NCBI GenBank assembly: GCA_012735495.1
Contig: JAAYHD010000013.1
Coordinates: 1 to 64,000 of the forward strand
Length of the DNA stretch: 64,000 bases
Source: Clostridiales bacterium
GTDB taxonomy: Bacteria > Bacillota > Clostridia > Lachnospirales > Lachnospiraceae
Reading direction: 5' to 3'
In this document: piece by piece, positions 1 through 10,396 of the stretch
How positions within the stretch are numbered: position 1 is the stretch's first letter
How the letters are laid out: each line of letters starts with the position of its first letter
The notes under the pieces: generated by a model
Seen by the model: the letters and a program-made list of their open reading frames with translations, nothing else
Databases searched by the model: none
Told to the model about the DNA's origin: nothing
Position numbers and translations under genes: made by a program

Positions 1-113
1 CTGATACCGTCTGCCTCTGCTTTGGTCCCTCCATTTGAGAAGATAAACGTAAACACCAGCATCATTGATAGTAAGAACGCCTTAAGCTTAGGTCTCTTTT
101 TTGTCTTTGTCAT
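1..113 (-). CDS. Secreted protein, 5' end only (signal peptide)
   Basis: The ORF track misses this gene because it runs off the left edge. Reading the minus strand from the ATG at 113 gives about 37 codons. They begin with a basic stretch (MTKTKKRPKLK), then a hydrophobic core, then KAEAD, which fits a signal peptidase I site. A strong ribosome binding site (TTAGGAGGG) lies just upstream. There is no lipobox cysteine, so the product is probably released or wall-bound rather than a lipoprotein. Nothing of the mature domain is visible. The gene diverges from the araC-type regulator and shares its operator-rich upstream region, so it may be a secreted glycosidase or related protein of the same regulon (inference). 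Confidence 0.75.
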   Translation of the reverse strand, partial: MTKTKKRPKLKAFLLSMMLVFTFIFSNGGTKAEADGI

Positions 114-229
114 ATAAACCCTCCTAATCTTATTTATTTTATGTTTCATCAGTAACACAATGTTTTACCCCTCTGCTATATGTATATAAAATGAAGGCCG
201 GAGCTTAATGGATATAAGATGCCGCTAAA

Positions 230-369
230 TTGTCTTATCTGGGTATTTTTTGTCCTATTTGGTATAAACACTCCGCCTTGAACAGCTTGTATTTGTTCAT
301 TTAATATTATATAATATTGTATATAAAGCAAAATGTTTTATTTGGTTATTAATTTGTCTAATTTGGTAT
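230..369. promoter_or_regulatory. Four operator-like repeats in two tandem pairs
   Basis: Related 16-17 bp sequences occur at about 230 (TTGTCTTATCTGGGTAT), 250 (TTGTCCTATTTGGTAT), 333 (ATGTTTTATTTGGTTA) and 354 (TTGTCTAATTTGGTAT). They form two direct-repeat pairs with start-to-start spacing of 20 and 21 bp, two helical turns. That geometry is usual for AraC-family regulators, and the adjacent gene encodes one. One pair lies between the divergent genes, and the other lies between the proposed promoter and the araC start. Binding by the neighbouring regulator is inferred. Confidence 0.6.
287..315 (+). promoter_or_regulatory. Candidate sigma-A promoter for araC-lacZ operon
   Basis: TTGTAT and TATAAT are separated by 17 bp, with the start point expected near 322. 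The upstream operator pair (230-265) lies about 20 bp before the -35 box, in an activating position. The downstream pair (333-369) covers the early transcript, in a repressing position. The roles of the pairs are inferred from position only. Confidence 0.45.
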
Positions 370-393
370 AAGGATTTAGGGGCAGGGGTTCAT

Positions 394-1224
394 ATGAAAT
401 TAGAAATGAAAAAAGATGTAATCTATCGGTGCATCGGAACAGATTTCACAAACGGGATTTTAGCCTGCGGTTACATGACAAAGCCAACAAAAGATAGCTC
501 CCAATATAATTTTACGATCGATTATTATAGTTGCTTTGTCCTGTTATCAGGAAGCGGCTATTATTATGAAGATGAAAATCAAAAGCGCCCCATTCAACCC
601 GGGGATTTTGTCCAACGTCTTCCCGGAGTCTGTCATACCACTGAAATCATACCGGATGGGAATTGGCTGGAATTCTTTATCAGCTTTGGCCGTACTACTT
701 TAGATTACCTAAGCAGTTTGAATCTGATTCCAACGGATACTCCCGTAGGAAAAGCAAACTATAATGAAAGTACCCTTCAAAGATTTTCAAATTTATTAAG
801 TATGATGAAGGAAGCTGATGACGCGGATCTTCCTTACTTATCCCTTCAAGCGCAGGAATTGCTTTTGGATATACTTAATCCGGTTAATAAAACTCATGGC
901 ACAGACCCTATAAAAGAAGCAATGGTTGAAGCATGCCGGTTGCTCTCCAGTGATATAAGCTCCAGGATTTCCTTAGAAGAGATAGCTGCCAAAGTAAATA
1001 TGAGCTATGAGAATTTTAGAAAGCAATTTCGTAAGTATATTGGTACCTCCCCCGCCCAATATAGGATTAACCAACGAATCAAGTACGCCAAACTCATGCT
1101 TTTATCGGATGTTTCTATTAAAGAAACTGCCGCGCTGACCGGATACAGTGATACGTATTCCTTTACAAAGCAATTTACGCATTTGGTAGGAATATCTCCG
1201 GGCCGATATAAAAGAACAAATTAG
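394..1224 (+). CDS. AraC-family transcriptional regulator
   Basis: The protein has 276 aa, the usual length for a sugar-responsive AraC/XylS regulator. Residues about 30-100 look like the cupin-type ligand-binding domain, with the PGDFVQRLPG turn typical of AraC_binding. Residues about 175-276 hold two helix-turn-helix motifs (ISLEEIAAKVNMSYENF and IKETAALTGYSDTYSFTK) and end with the family's SPGRYK signature. A purine-rich AGGGG lies a few bases before the ATG. The gene ends 12 bp before the beta-galactosidase start, so the two form one operon. It probably senses the sugar released by that enzyme and binds the repeats upstream of its own gene. The inducer cannot be told from the sequence. 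Confidence 0.9.
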   Translation: MKLEMKKDVIYRCIGTDFTNGILACGYMTKPTKDSSQYNFTIDYYSCFVLLSGSGYYYEDENQKRPIQPGDFVQRLPGVCHTTEIIPDGNWLEFFISFGRTTLDYLSSLNLIPTDTPVGKANYNESTLQRFSNLLSMMKEADDADLPYLSLQAQELLLDILNPVNKTHGTDPIKEAMVEACRLLSSDISSRISLEEIAAKVNMSYENFRKQFRKYIGTSPAQYRINQRIKYAKLMLLSDVSIKETAALTGYSDTYSFTKQFTHLVGISPGRYKRTN

Positions 1225-4332
<3,108 letters not shown>

Positions 4333-4464
4333 CGATACTGCATATTTCATAAACCTCCAAAACCATTATCGTATCTGTAGGGATGAAATAGAATGTGATT
4401 TTGCATTATGAAATATATAAAGAAGCCCTGAATTATGTAATGAACCGGAGGAAATCGCAAAAAT

Positions 4465-4517
4465 AAGCCTCTGTCTTTGCAGAATCCGCATAGATTTCGC
4501 AAAACGGAGGCTTTTTT
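4465..4517 (+). terminator. Rho-independent terminator after the GH2 gene
   Basis: AAGCCTCTGT pairs with ACGGAGGCTT across a loop of about 30 nt and is followed by TTTTTT. It lies 130 bp after the beta-galactosidase stop and closes the araC-lacZ transcript. Confidence 0.75.
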
Positions 4518-4754
4518 ATACCATTCTAAACCTCTTATCTTATGCATCTTATTTGCTGTTTAAATATACTTATTGGTTTTCCTAACGGTATAAAGCTCTC
4601 GGTTTTTCTTATTCACGTCCCTAATCTGCTCTTTGCTGTCAGCTTTTCATTTTTTGGTATGGGCAGCAATGGACAACCCTTGTCGAATCATTTGTAATAA
4701 TCATGTCTTATTACAGCATATTATATCTATAAGCAATTAGAGAGGCTGACAACC
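4518..4754. other. Non-coding stretch before the recombinase; inverted repeat
   Basis: I see no gene here. At 4694-4714 a perfect 7-bp inverted repeat, GTAATAA and TTATTAC, is separated by 7 bp. This is the spacing of a small dimer site and could be an operator or a recombinase-binding site, but nothing else supports either. An A/T-rich TATTAT near 4719 could be a -10 box for the next gene; no convincing -35 box was found. Confidence 0.35.
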
Positions 4755-4916
4755 ATGAGGGTAATAAACAAACATCCTGAATACATAAAGAGCTCCGACA
4801 GGATTAATAAGCTGAACCAGGCTTATACTTATGTTTTCAGAGCCATCAACAAGATTGACGCCAGCCATAATGCTCCGGATGCGCATAAGCAAAAAAACAG
4901 GAGGCGGCCTTGTTGA
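4755..4916 (+). CDS. 53-aa hypothetical protein coupled to recombinase
   Basis: The ORF track lacks this ORF because it is short. It runs from the ATG at 4755 to a TGA whose last bases overlap the TTG start of the recombinase at 4910, so the two are likely translationally coupled. The product is basic and polar, begins MRVINKHPEYIKSSDRINKL and ends in a KNRRRPC tail. The recombinase ribosome binding site (AGGAGG) lies inside its last codons. A weak AGAGG precedes the ATG. I do not recognise the family. The overlap and same-strand order suggest a regulator or cofactor of the recombinase, or simply a leader ORF (inference). Confidence 0.5.
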   Translation: MRVINKHPEYIKSSDRINKLNQAYTYVFRAINKIDASHNAPDAHKQKNRRRPC

Positions 4917-6391
4917 TTGCCATCTATGCAAGACAATCGATAGACAAAGCGGACAGCATTTCTATCGAAACTCAAATAGAATTGTGCAAAAGGGAATGTG
5001 ATCCCAGTGCCGCAGATATAAAAATCTATGCCGACAAAGGCTTTAGCGGCAAAAACACGAACCGCCCGCAATTTGAAGAATTGATGAAGGATATTAATGA
5101 CGGATTAGTTGATAAAGTTATTGTGTATCGCCTGGATCGGTTCAGCAGGTCAATTGCCGATTTCGGCCAGGCATGGGAAAACCTGCAAAAAAGGAATGTT
5201 GAGTTTATATCCATAAATGAGAAATTTGACACATCAACACCTATGGGCAGGGCAATGCTTCACATTATCATGGTATTTGCCCAGTTGGAGAGAGAAACAA
5301 TCGCCGAGAGAGTTAAGGACAATTATTATTCCAGGATAAAACAGGGCAACTGGCCGGGCGGTCCCGCTCCCTTTGGTTTTGACCATGCCCATATCATTAA
5401 TGAAAACGGCAGGAAGGTTCCGACACTGAAAACAAATAAAAATATTGAGTTGGTAAAAAGGATATTTTATAAATATGCCGAAAACAACGTATCACTTGGC
5501 ATGATTGCCAGGTCGCTTAATGAAGAAAAAGCTCCCTGTATTAAACGAAAGGTTTGGGACAATGTAGCCATATCCAGAATACTGCGTAATCCGGTTTATG
5601 TAAAAGCCACAGCGGATGTATACAACTATTATAAAGATAAAGGGGTATCCTTCTCCAACTTTATTGACCAATATACCGGCGAAACCTCCGCTCATATAGT
5701 CGGGAAAAGATCTGCTTCGGACAGGAGGTATTCCGATCCCGGTAATCATGTGGTTTCACTAACGAACTTCCCCGGAGTTATACCTGCCGATATATGGCTG
5801 AAATGCCAATACAAGCTTGATAACAACAGGCAGATAAAAAATACGGGAAAAGGCAAATATACATGGCTGTCCGGTTATATTAAATGCGGGAAATGCGGCT
5901 ATGCCCTGTCGGTAAGGAAATACAAAAATAGGTTTTATCTAAATTGCAGCGGAAGGACTAACCTGCATATATGCGATGCCGGCTTTTGCAAAATCGGCAT
6001 TGAACAAATCGAAGAAGCCGTTCAAAAGGAACTTGCCAATGTCATAGCTGAATGCTCGGCGGATATAAATAAGTGCATTCCAAAGCCATCTGAGAACCGT
6101 CAAAAAATTGAGCTTTTAAAGATAGAGCAGAAAATAGAAAAGCTCATAGCTTCGCTCGCCGAGGCCTCAGAAGTCTCAATGGCTTACATAAATAAGGAAG
6201 TTGAAAAGCTTGATATGAAGCGGAAAGAGCTTTTAAAAAGCCTTGATTCCCCCAGGCACGGCAGCCATAAAGAATACAGGGATGTAATCTTTCATCAGCT
6301 AAGCTTTGAGGAAAAAAAGCTGGTGCTAAGCCAGTTTATTGATAAAATCCTGGTATATGATGATTGGATTGAGATTGAATGGAAGGTATAA
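4910..6391 (+). CDS. Large serine recombinase
   Basis: The protein has 493 aa and the usual order of a large serine recombinase. A resolvase catalytic domain comes first (about 1-140), with the nucleophile serine in YARQS and the conserved RLDRFSRS. A recombinase domain follows (about 150-270), with LGMIARSLNEE and SRILRNPVY. A zinc ribbon comes next (CGKCGYA ... C ... C, about 325-365), then a charged coiled-coil tail. The start is TTG, five bases after AGGAGG. The gene sits between a sugar operon and a glycosyltransferase with no phage, conjugation or resistance genes and no obvious att repeats. It is either the remnant of an excised or decayed element or a domesticated enzyme. The reading frame is intact and all catalytic residues are present. 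Confidence 0.9.
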   Translation: MLIAIYARQSIDKADSISIETQIELCKRECDPSAADIKIYADKGFSGKNTNRPQFEELMKDINDGLVDKVIVYRLDRFSRSIADFGQAWENLQKRNVEFISINEKFDTSTPMGRAMLHIIMVFAQLERETIAERVKDNYYSRIKQGNWPGGPAPFGFDHAHIINENGRKVPTLKTNKNIELVKRIFYKYAENNVSLGMIARSLNEEKAPCIKRKVWDNVAISRILRNPVYVKATADVYNYYKDKGVSFSNFIDQYTGETSAHIVGKRSASDRRYSDPGNHVVSLTNFPGVIPADIWLKCQYKLDNNRQIKNTGKGKYTWLSGYIKCGKCGYALSVRKYKNRFYLNCSGRTNLHICDAGFCKIGIEQIEEAVQKELANVIAECSADINKCIPKPSENRQKIELLKIEQKIEKLIASLAEASEVSMAYINKEVEKLDMKRKELLKSLDSPRHGSHKEYRDVIFHQLSFEEKKLVLSQFIDKILVYDDWIEIEWKV

Positions 6392-6409
6392 TTGCCAATA
6401 AGACTTTTA

Positions 6410-6438
6410 TTGCTATTTTAATAATGCTATGCTATAAT
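6410..6438 (+). promoter_or_regulatory. Sigma-A promoter for the orphan glycosyltransferase
   Basis: TTGCTA and TATAAT are separated by 17 bp, with an extended -10 TGC directly before TATAAT. The start point is expected near 6445, giving a leader of about 80 nt. This separates the glycosyltransferase transcript from the recombinase. Confidence 0.7.
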
Positions 6439-6525
6439 GTACTAAAAATTTATTTATCCCCAGAGAAAAAGGTCTATTATTACTCGTCAGCATGCAGGGA
6501 TTAATCAAAATTAGGAGGAATTGCC

Positions 6526-7719
6526 ATGACAGTACACGGGATATCCAGCTCAAACAACAGAGTTTTCTCAATCTCAGACAGGGAATGCCCTCTTCAGCCG
6601 GCTGGAGGTCCCGCTGGTGTGAATTACAGGCTTATGCTCGCTAATCGTAAGTATGGATTCATAAATCACATGTATCATATTTTTAAAAACATGATTATAG
6701 ATGATGATTCCATAATGAATCTAAACATGTTTGAAAAAGAAGATAATGTTATTGATTGGCTCAAGCGTTATTTTAAAAAACTAAATGATTATTTTCATTT
6801 TTCTGATGATGATATCTATATCTTCCACGATGTATTCAGTGCGTTTGTATTTATATCCATCTTCCCGTTCAGAAAGACGGTATTGGTATATCATCAGCAG
6901 GGAAGCCTTTATAAGGAATTGGTTTTCTTTGGCCATAAACCGGATGAAGAACTGAAAAAGCAACTGGATTCCCTTCTCCACGCCACCTTCATGTCAATGA
7001 TGTACATTGGTTTCCCATCCAAAGGCGCTATTGAAAGTGTCATTGAATCCGAACCGGTGTTGGAAAACACCATAAATAGGGTTATGATAAAAATTTTATA
7101 TAATGGCTGCGATCCGGTCGATGATCCTAAAGTCAGCGAGAAAGACGTAAATGAAATTATTCATATGCTCAAAACATCACAGGTTCCTAACTTTGTCACT
7201 TCTGCCACGCTTAATGAAGCAAAGGGGGTTGAACGAATCCCGGAATTTTTATCCGCCTTCAAGAAGAAATATGGCTCCTTCCTTTGGGTGGTGGTTGGTG
7301 ATGGAGCGAAGGCCGATGAATTGGCTCAAAACATTGAAAAATATGATATCCGGGAAAATACGATATGGCTTAGGAAACAGATTCCTCATGGCGATATGCT
7401 GGCCATATTCAAGCATACCGATTTCTATATACTGACCCATCGTTTCTCTATCTTTGATTTTTCAACCATAGAAGCAATGGGTTATGGCAACATTCCTATT
7501 TTGACTCCGATAGGGGGAAATAAAGAGGTTATCATCAATAACAGCGGTATCTTCCTAAATACCCTGTCATCTACCGAGGATTTCGATAATTACGTTATGA
7601 ATTATAACTTCGATATAGCAAAACAAATGAATATTCAGATTGCCAGAGAGCTGTTCAGCGAAAAGGCCTTTCTGAAAAGGTATGCGGACTTGATTGAAGA
7701 GGTTAGAAATTATAGATAA
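6526..7719 (+). CDS. Orphan glycosyltransferase (GT-B fold, GT4-like)
   Basis: The protein has 397 aa with two Rossmann-like halves. The N-terminal half has a glycine-rich acceptor loop (GGPAGVNYRLMLANRK). The C-terminal half has VVVGDGAKADELA and DFSTIEAMGYGNIPILTP, the latter matching the E-rich nucleotide-sugar motif of GT4 enzymes. AGGAGG stands eight bases before the ATG. No membrane segment is visible, so it acts in the cytosol on a nucleotide-sugar donor. Donor and acceptor are unknown. It has its own promoter and terminator, is not part of a polysaccharide cluster, and lies 3.7 kb from the exopolysaccharide locus on the opposite strand. Confidence 0.75.
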   Translation: MTVHGISSSNNRVFSISDRECPLQPAGGPAGVNYRLMLANRKYGFINHMYHIFKNMIIDDDSIMNLNMFEKEDNVIDWLKRYFKKLNDYFHFSDDDIYIFHDVFSAFVFISIFPFRKTVLVYHQQGSLYKELVFFGHKPDEELKKQLDSLLHATFMSMMYIGFPSKGAIESVIESEPVLENTINRVMIKILYNGCDPVDDPKVSEKDVNEIIHMLKTSQVPNFVTSATLNEAKGVERIPEFLSAFKKKYGSFLWVVVGDGAKADELAQNIEKYDIRENTIWLRKQIPHGDMLAIFKHTDFYILTHRFSIFDFSTIEAMGYGNIPILTPIGGNKEVIINNSGIFLNTLSSTEDFDNYVMNYNFDIAKQMNIQIARELFSEKAFLKRYADLIEEVRNYR

Positions 7720-7724
7720 GCCTA

Positions 7725-7756
7725 AAAACCGGGAGTATTCTCTGCTCCCGGTTTTA
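7725..7756 (+). terminator. Terminator of the glycosyltransferase
   Basis: AAAACCGGGAG pairs with CTCCCGGTTTT around an 8-nt loop. The stem is GC-rich and starts six bases after the stop codon. Confidence 0.85.
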
Positions 7757-7764
7757 TTGTCAAT

Positions 7765-7795
7765 AAAAAAGCCCCTCACCTTTGCCGGTGAGAGG
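7765..7795 (-). terminator. Terminator of the Ku-ligase-deacetylase operon
   Basis: On the minus strand CCTCTCACC pairs with GGTGAGGGG around a short loop and is followed by CTTTTTT. It begins about 20 bases after the deacetylase stop and faces the convergent glycosyltransferase terminator. Confidence 0.85.
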
Positions 7796-7813
7796 ATAAG
7801 GATTATATATCCT

Positions 7814-8428
7814 TCAACTTATTGCGTATACATCAACATCCCACTGGATTGTATAATACCCGCAGTCCCTGGCTACTCCTACGACCATATTGTTATAGTC
7901 TCCATATGGAGGGCGAAACAGGTCCATTTCCACCCCGGTCAATTCCTTGACGCGGTTATGGACTTTCATGATTTCATCCTTGCATTCCTGCTCCGAAAGG
8001 CTAGTCATATGCTTGTGACTTTCACTGTGATTGCCCAGGTCATGACCGGCGGCGGCTATCTTTTTGACATCATCGGGGTATTTGCTTACCCATCCTCCTG
8101 TCATGAAAAACGTAACCTTAACATTGTGCTTGGCAAGGATATCAAGGATTTTCTGCGTGTCTTCATTCCCCCATGCCGCATCAAAGCTTAGCGCCACTTT
8201 TTTCTCGTCAGTCGCTACACAATATATGGGCAAATCCCTTTTTCGGCCAATATTCGATACCGTAATGGCATCCGGAAGGAATTTTACAGCCAATCCTACC
8301 ACAGCCAATATGCTTAAAATAAGAATACCGATTCTAATAAACAGAGTTATGTCCGATGCGGGTTTGTTTTCCTTAAGGCCATTATCATTCAGGTCATTTG
8401 CGTTTTTGTCTTTGTTATAAAAAAACAT
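7814..8428 (-). CDS. Membrane-anchored polysaccharide deacetylase, C-terminally short
   Basis: The NodB-type deacetylase removes acetyl groups from cell-wall or other polysaccharides. The track start is 8449, but the methionine at 8428 follows a GGTGAAG site and is preferred (204 aa). One membrane segment (ITLFIRIGILILSILAVVGL) comes first, so the catalytic part is outside. Motif 1 is SFDAAWG, motif 2 HSESH and motif 3 RPPYGDYN. The frame stops at QWDVDVYAIS, where the family normally continues for about 50 residues including the last catalytic histidine motif. A terminator follows within 20 bases, so a deletion may have removed the end. Ku and the ligase lie upstream on the same strand, 60 bp away. 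Activity is doubtful. Confidence 0.7.
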   Translation of the reverse strand: MFFYNKDKNANDLNDNGLKENKPASDITLFIRIGILILSILAVVGLAVKFLPDAITVSNIGRKRDLPIYCVATDEKKVALSFDAAWGNEDTQKILDILAKHNVKVTFFMTGGWVSKYPDDVKKIAAAGHDLGNHSESHKHMTSLSEQECKDEIMKVHNRVKELTGVEMDLFRPPYGDYNNMVVGVARDCGYYTIQWDVDVYAIS

Positions 8429-8490
8429 AGCTTCACCATTAACATTCATGTTTATATAAATATATTGGTTAATCGGGGTAAATATTCAGC

Positions 8491-9417
8491 CTATATCTGA
8501 CATTCCACAGGCTCCTTATCATCCCTGAACCCCTTGAATACCGGCTGGCGAAGCATCCCCTTTTCATTAGGCATATAATTTACCACACAGACAAGCTCCG
8601 GCTTTACCCAGACGGCGTTCTCATTCCCCGGCGGCGTTATGGCAAAAGGAGACTCGGGTATGGTCTCCAAATGCCTTAAATCACCATACCTTACACCCAT
8701 GGTGACATGCCCATGGTATACCAGCTCGGTCCCCTTATAAAGGCCGAGTATTATGCTTGTGATTCCTTTCTCCTTGACAATATAGCCGCAGACGACAAAA
8801 TCCTTGTCGGCAAGGAATTTGAACTTAATCCAGTCCTTTGTGCGCCTGTCAAAGAAATACTTGCTGCAGCGTTTCTTTGCTATTACGCCCTCCAGCTTCT
8901 GTGCCCTTGCTACTTCAAAAAGCTCTATGCCTTTTTCGTAAATGTACCTGCTTATGGCAAGCTTAGGGGTCTCAATTACCGTGTCGGAAAGCAGGGCCTT
9001 GCGCTCCATAAGGGGCAGGTCCGTAAGCTCCCTGTCCTTGAAATAAAGAATATCAAAAGCTACAAGGCAGGCAGGGTACTTGTCCGATGAGATCTGTATC
9101 TTAAATGGGTTTGAGGTAAGAGCCCTCTTTTGAAGCTCGAAAAAATCCGGCATCCCATTTTTAAGAATAACAAGCTCCCCATCAAGGATGCAGCGCCCCT
9201 TTACATTCCTATATATGTCTTTAAGCTCCGGAACCTTTGGCAGCAATTTTAAGTTTCTCTTATTCCTCAGTTCTGTTTCCTTCATTTTATTATCAAGATA
9301 AGCAATGCACCTGATTCCGTCCAGCTTAAGCTCGTATATCCAGTCGGGATCATTGAAAGGTTCAGTCATTTCAGATATTAACATTGGCTTTATGTTCTTC
9401 TCTTCGTATATATCCAT
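8491..9417 (-). CDS. ligD: ATP-dependent DNA ligase, LigD ligase-domain type
   Basis: The protein has 308 aa, only the ligase core of LigD. The adenylation lysine is in ELKLDGIRC, followed by LDGELV and by the EGVIAKKR motif. The C-terminal OB fold begins at about 205 (DKDFVVCGYI). The polymerase and phosphoesterase domains found in longer LigD proteins are absent, and no separate genes for them are nearby. The start ATG overlaps the Ku stop by one base (TAATG), so the two are made together. With Ku it would seal double-strand breaks by non-homologous end joining. Confidence 0.92.
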   Translation of the reverse strand: MDIYEEKNIKPMLISEMTEPFNDPDWIYELKLDGIRCIAYLDNKMKETELRNKRNLKLLPKVPELKDIYRNVKGRCILDGELVILKNGMPDFFELQKRALTSNPFKIQISSDKYPACLVAFDILYFKDRELTDLPLMERKALLSDTVIETPKLAISRYIYEKGIELFEVARAQKLEGVIAKKRCSKYFFDRRTKDWIKFKFLADKDFVVCGYIVKEKGITSIILGLYKGTELVYHGHVTMGVRYGDLRHLETIPESPFAITPPGNENAVWVKPELVCVVNYMPNEKGMLRQPVFKGFRDDKEPVECQI

Positions 9418-10196
9418 TATGCCGTACCTGTTTTCTGCTGTTTTGACATGTCAATGGTTCTCTTTAACGCTTCCATAAGATCAATAACATTATTGGGCTC
9501 AGAGCTGTCCGCTTCCACAATATCTTCTCCGCGTATTTTCTGCATTATGGCATTCCTTAACCTTTCCTGGTACTCATCCTTATAGGCTGACGCATCAAAG
9601 GGCTTGGTTAAGGTATTTACCAATGTCCTGGCCATGGAAATCTCAGCCTCGGTTAACTCCACCTTTGGCAGCTGCCTGGGTACGGGAGCAATTTCATCCT
9701 GGTAATATAACGTCTTGGCAATCATACCATCAGCGGTTGGATAAAGAACAATAAGGTTTTCCCTGGTTCCGATAACCGTCTTTGCCAGCGCGACCTTACC
9801 CTCCGAAAGCATAACGGTTCTTAGAAGCTCAAACGCCTTTTCCGCACCGGCTTCGGGTATGGCATAGTAATTCTTCTGGTAATAAATCGGGTCAATCTCG
9901 GGAAGATTGACAAATTGGATGATATGAATGGTCTTATCCTTCTTTGTTTTTATTTTTTCAAGCTCCTCTTCCGTCATCACCACATATTTACCCTCTTCAT
10001 ATTCATAACCCTTGATTATCTCTTCAGGCTTTACTTCCTTGTTGCAGCTTGGACAGTATTTTTTATATCTGACTCTTTCCTTGGTGTCCTTGCAAAGCTG
10101 GTTGAAATGTATGTCATTGTCCCTTGTGGCAGTATACAGGCCAACAGGTATATACAAAAGACCGAGTGATATGGCTCCCTTATGCGATACTCCCAT
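9417..10196 (-). CDS. ku: Ku, NHEJ end-binding protein
   Basis: The 259-aa length matches bacterial Ku homodimers. The opening (GAISLGLLYIPVGLYTAT) is the family signature. A CPSCNKEV motif follows, and the core has YAIPEAGAEKAFELL and FDASAYKDEYQERL near the end. It binds DNA ends as a ring-shaped dimer and recruits the ligase encoded immediately downstream. GGAGG stands just before the ATG. A sigma-G-like promoter may lie upstream, which would fit expression in the forespore as known for Bacillus subtilis Ku (inference). Confidence 0.95.
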   Translation of the reverse strand: MGVSHKGAISLGLLYIPVGLYTATRDNDIHFNQLCKDTKERVRYKKYCPSCNKEVKPEEIIKGYEYEEGKYVVMTEEELEKIKTKKDKTIHIIQFVNLPEIDPIYYQKNYYAIPEAGAEKAFELLRTVMLSEGKVALAKTVIGTRENLIVLYPTADGMIAKTLYYQDEIAPVPRQLPKVELTEAEISMARTLVNTLTKPFDASAYKDEYQERLRNAIMQKIRGEDIVEADSSEPNNVIDLMEALKRTIDMSKQQKTGTA

Positions 10197-10217
10197 ATAC
10201 GTCCTCCATTCAGTCGT

Positions 10218-10246
10218 GGATATGATTTCGATTATTCATATTATTC
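10218..10246 (-). promoter_or_regulatory. Possible sporulation sigma-F/G-type promoter for Ku operon
   Basis: On the minus strand GAATA and CATATCC are separated by 17 bp. GAATA fits the sigma-G -35 consensus GHATR, and CATATCC matches five of seven positions of CATnHTA. The spot is just upstream of the Ku ribosome binding site. The pattern is short and could be chance. A TATAAT at about 10269-10274 without a good -35 box is the alternative. Confidence 0.25.
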
Positions 10247-10396
10247 CTTATGTTAGCGGTAAATATTATATTGCCGCAGTTTACACAGGAAGATAAATGA
10301 TATATTATGTATTAGAAATATCATTTACATGTTGTATTTTGCTGTAATATCTGACGAATTTTAAATATGTTTATATAGAAAAGGAAGGTAACTGTC

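Noticed and set aside
4333-6525. Attachment sites of the serine recombinase
   Set aside because: No convincing direct repeat flanks the recombinase in the sequence I could compare by eye; the short inverted repeat alone is not enough.
7694-8191. 165-aa plus-strand ORF
   Set aside because: It runs antisense through the polysaccharide deacetylase and the convergent terminators, and has no ribosome binding site.
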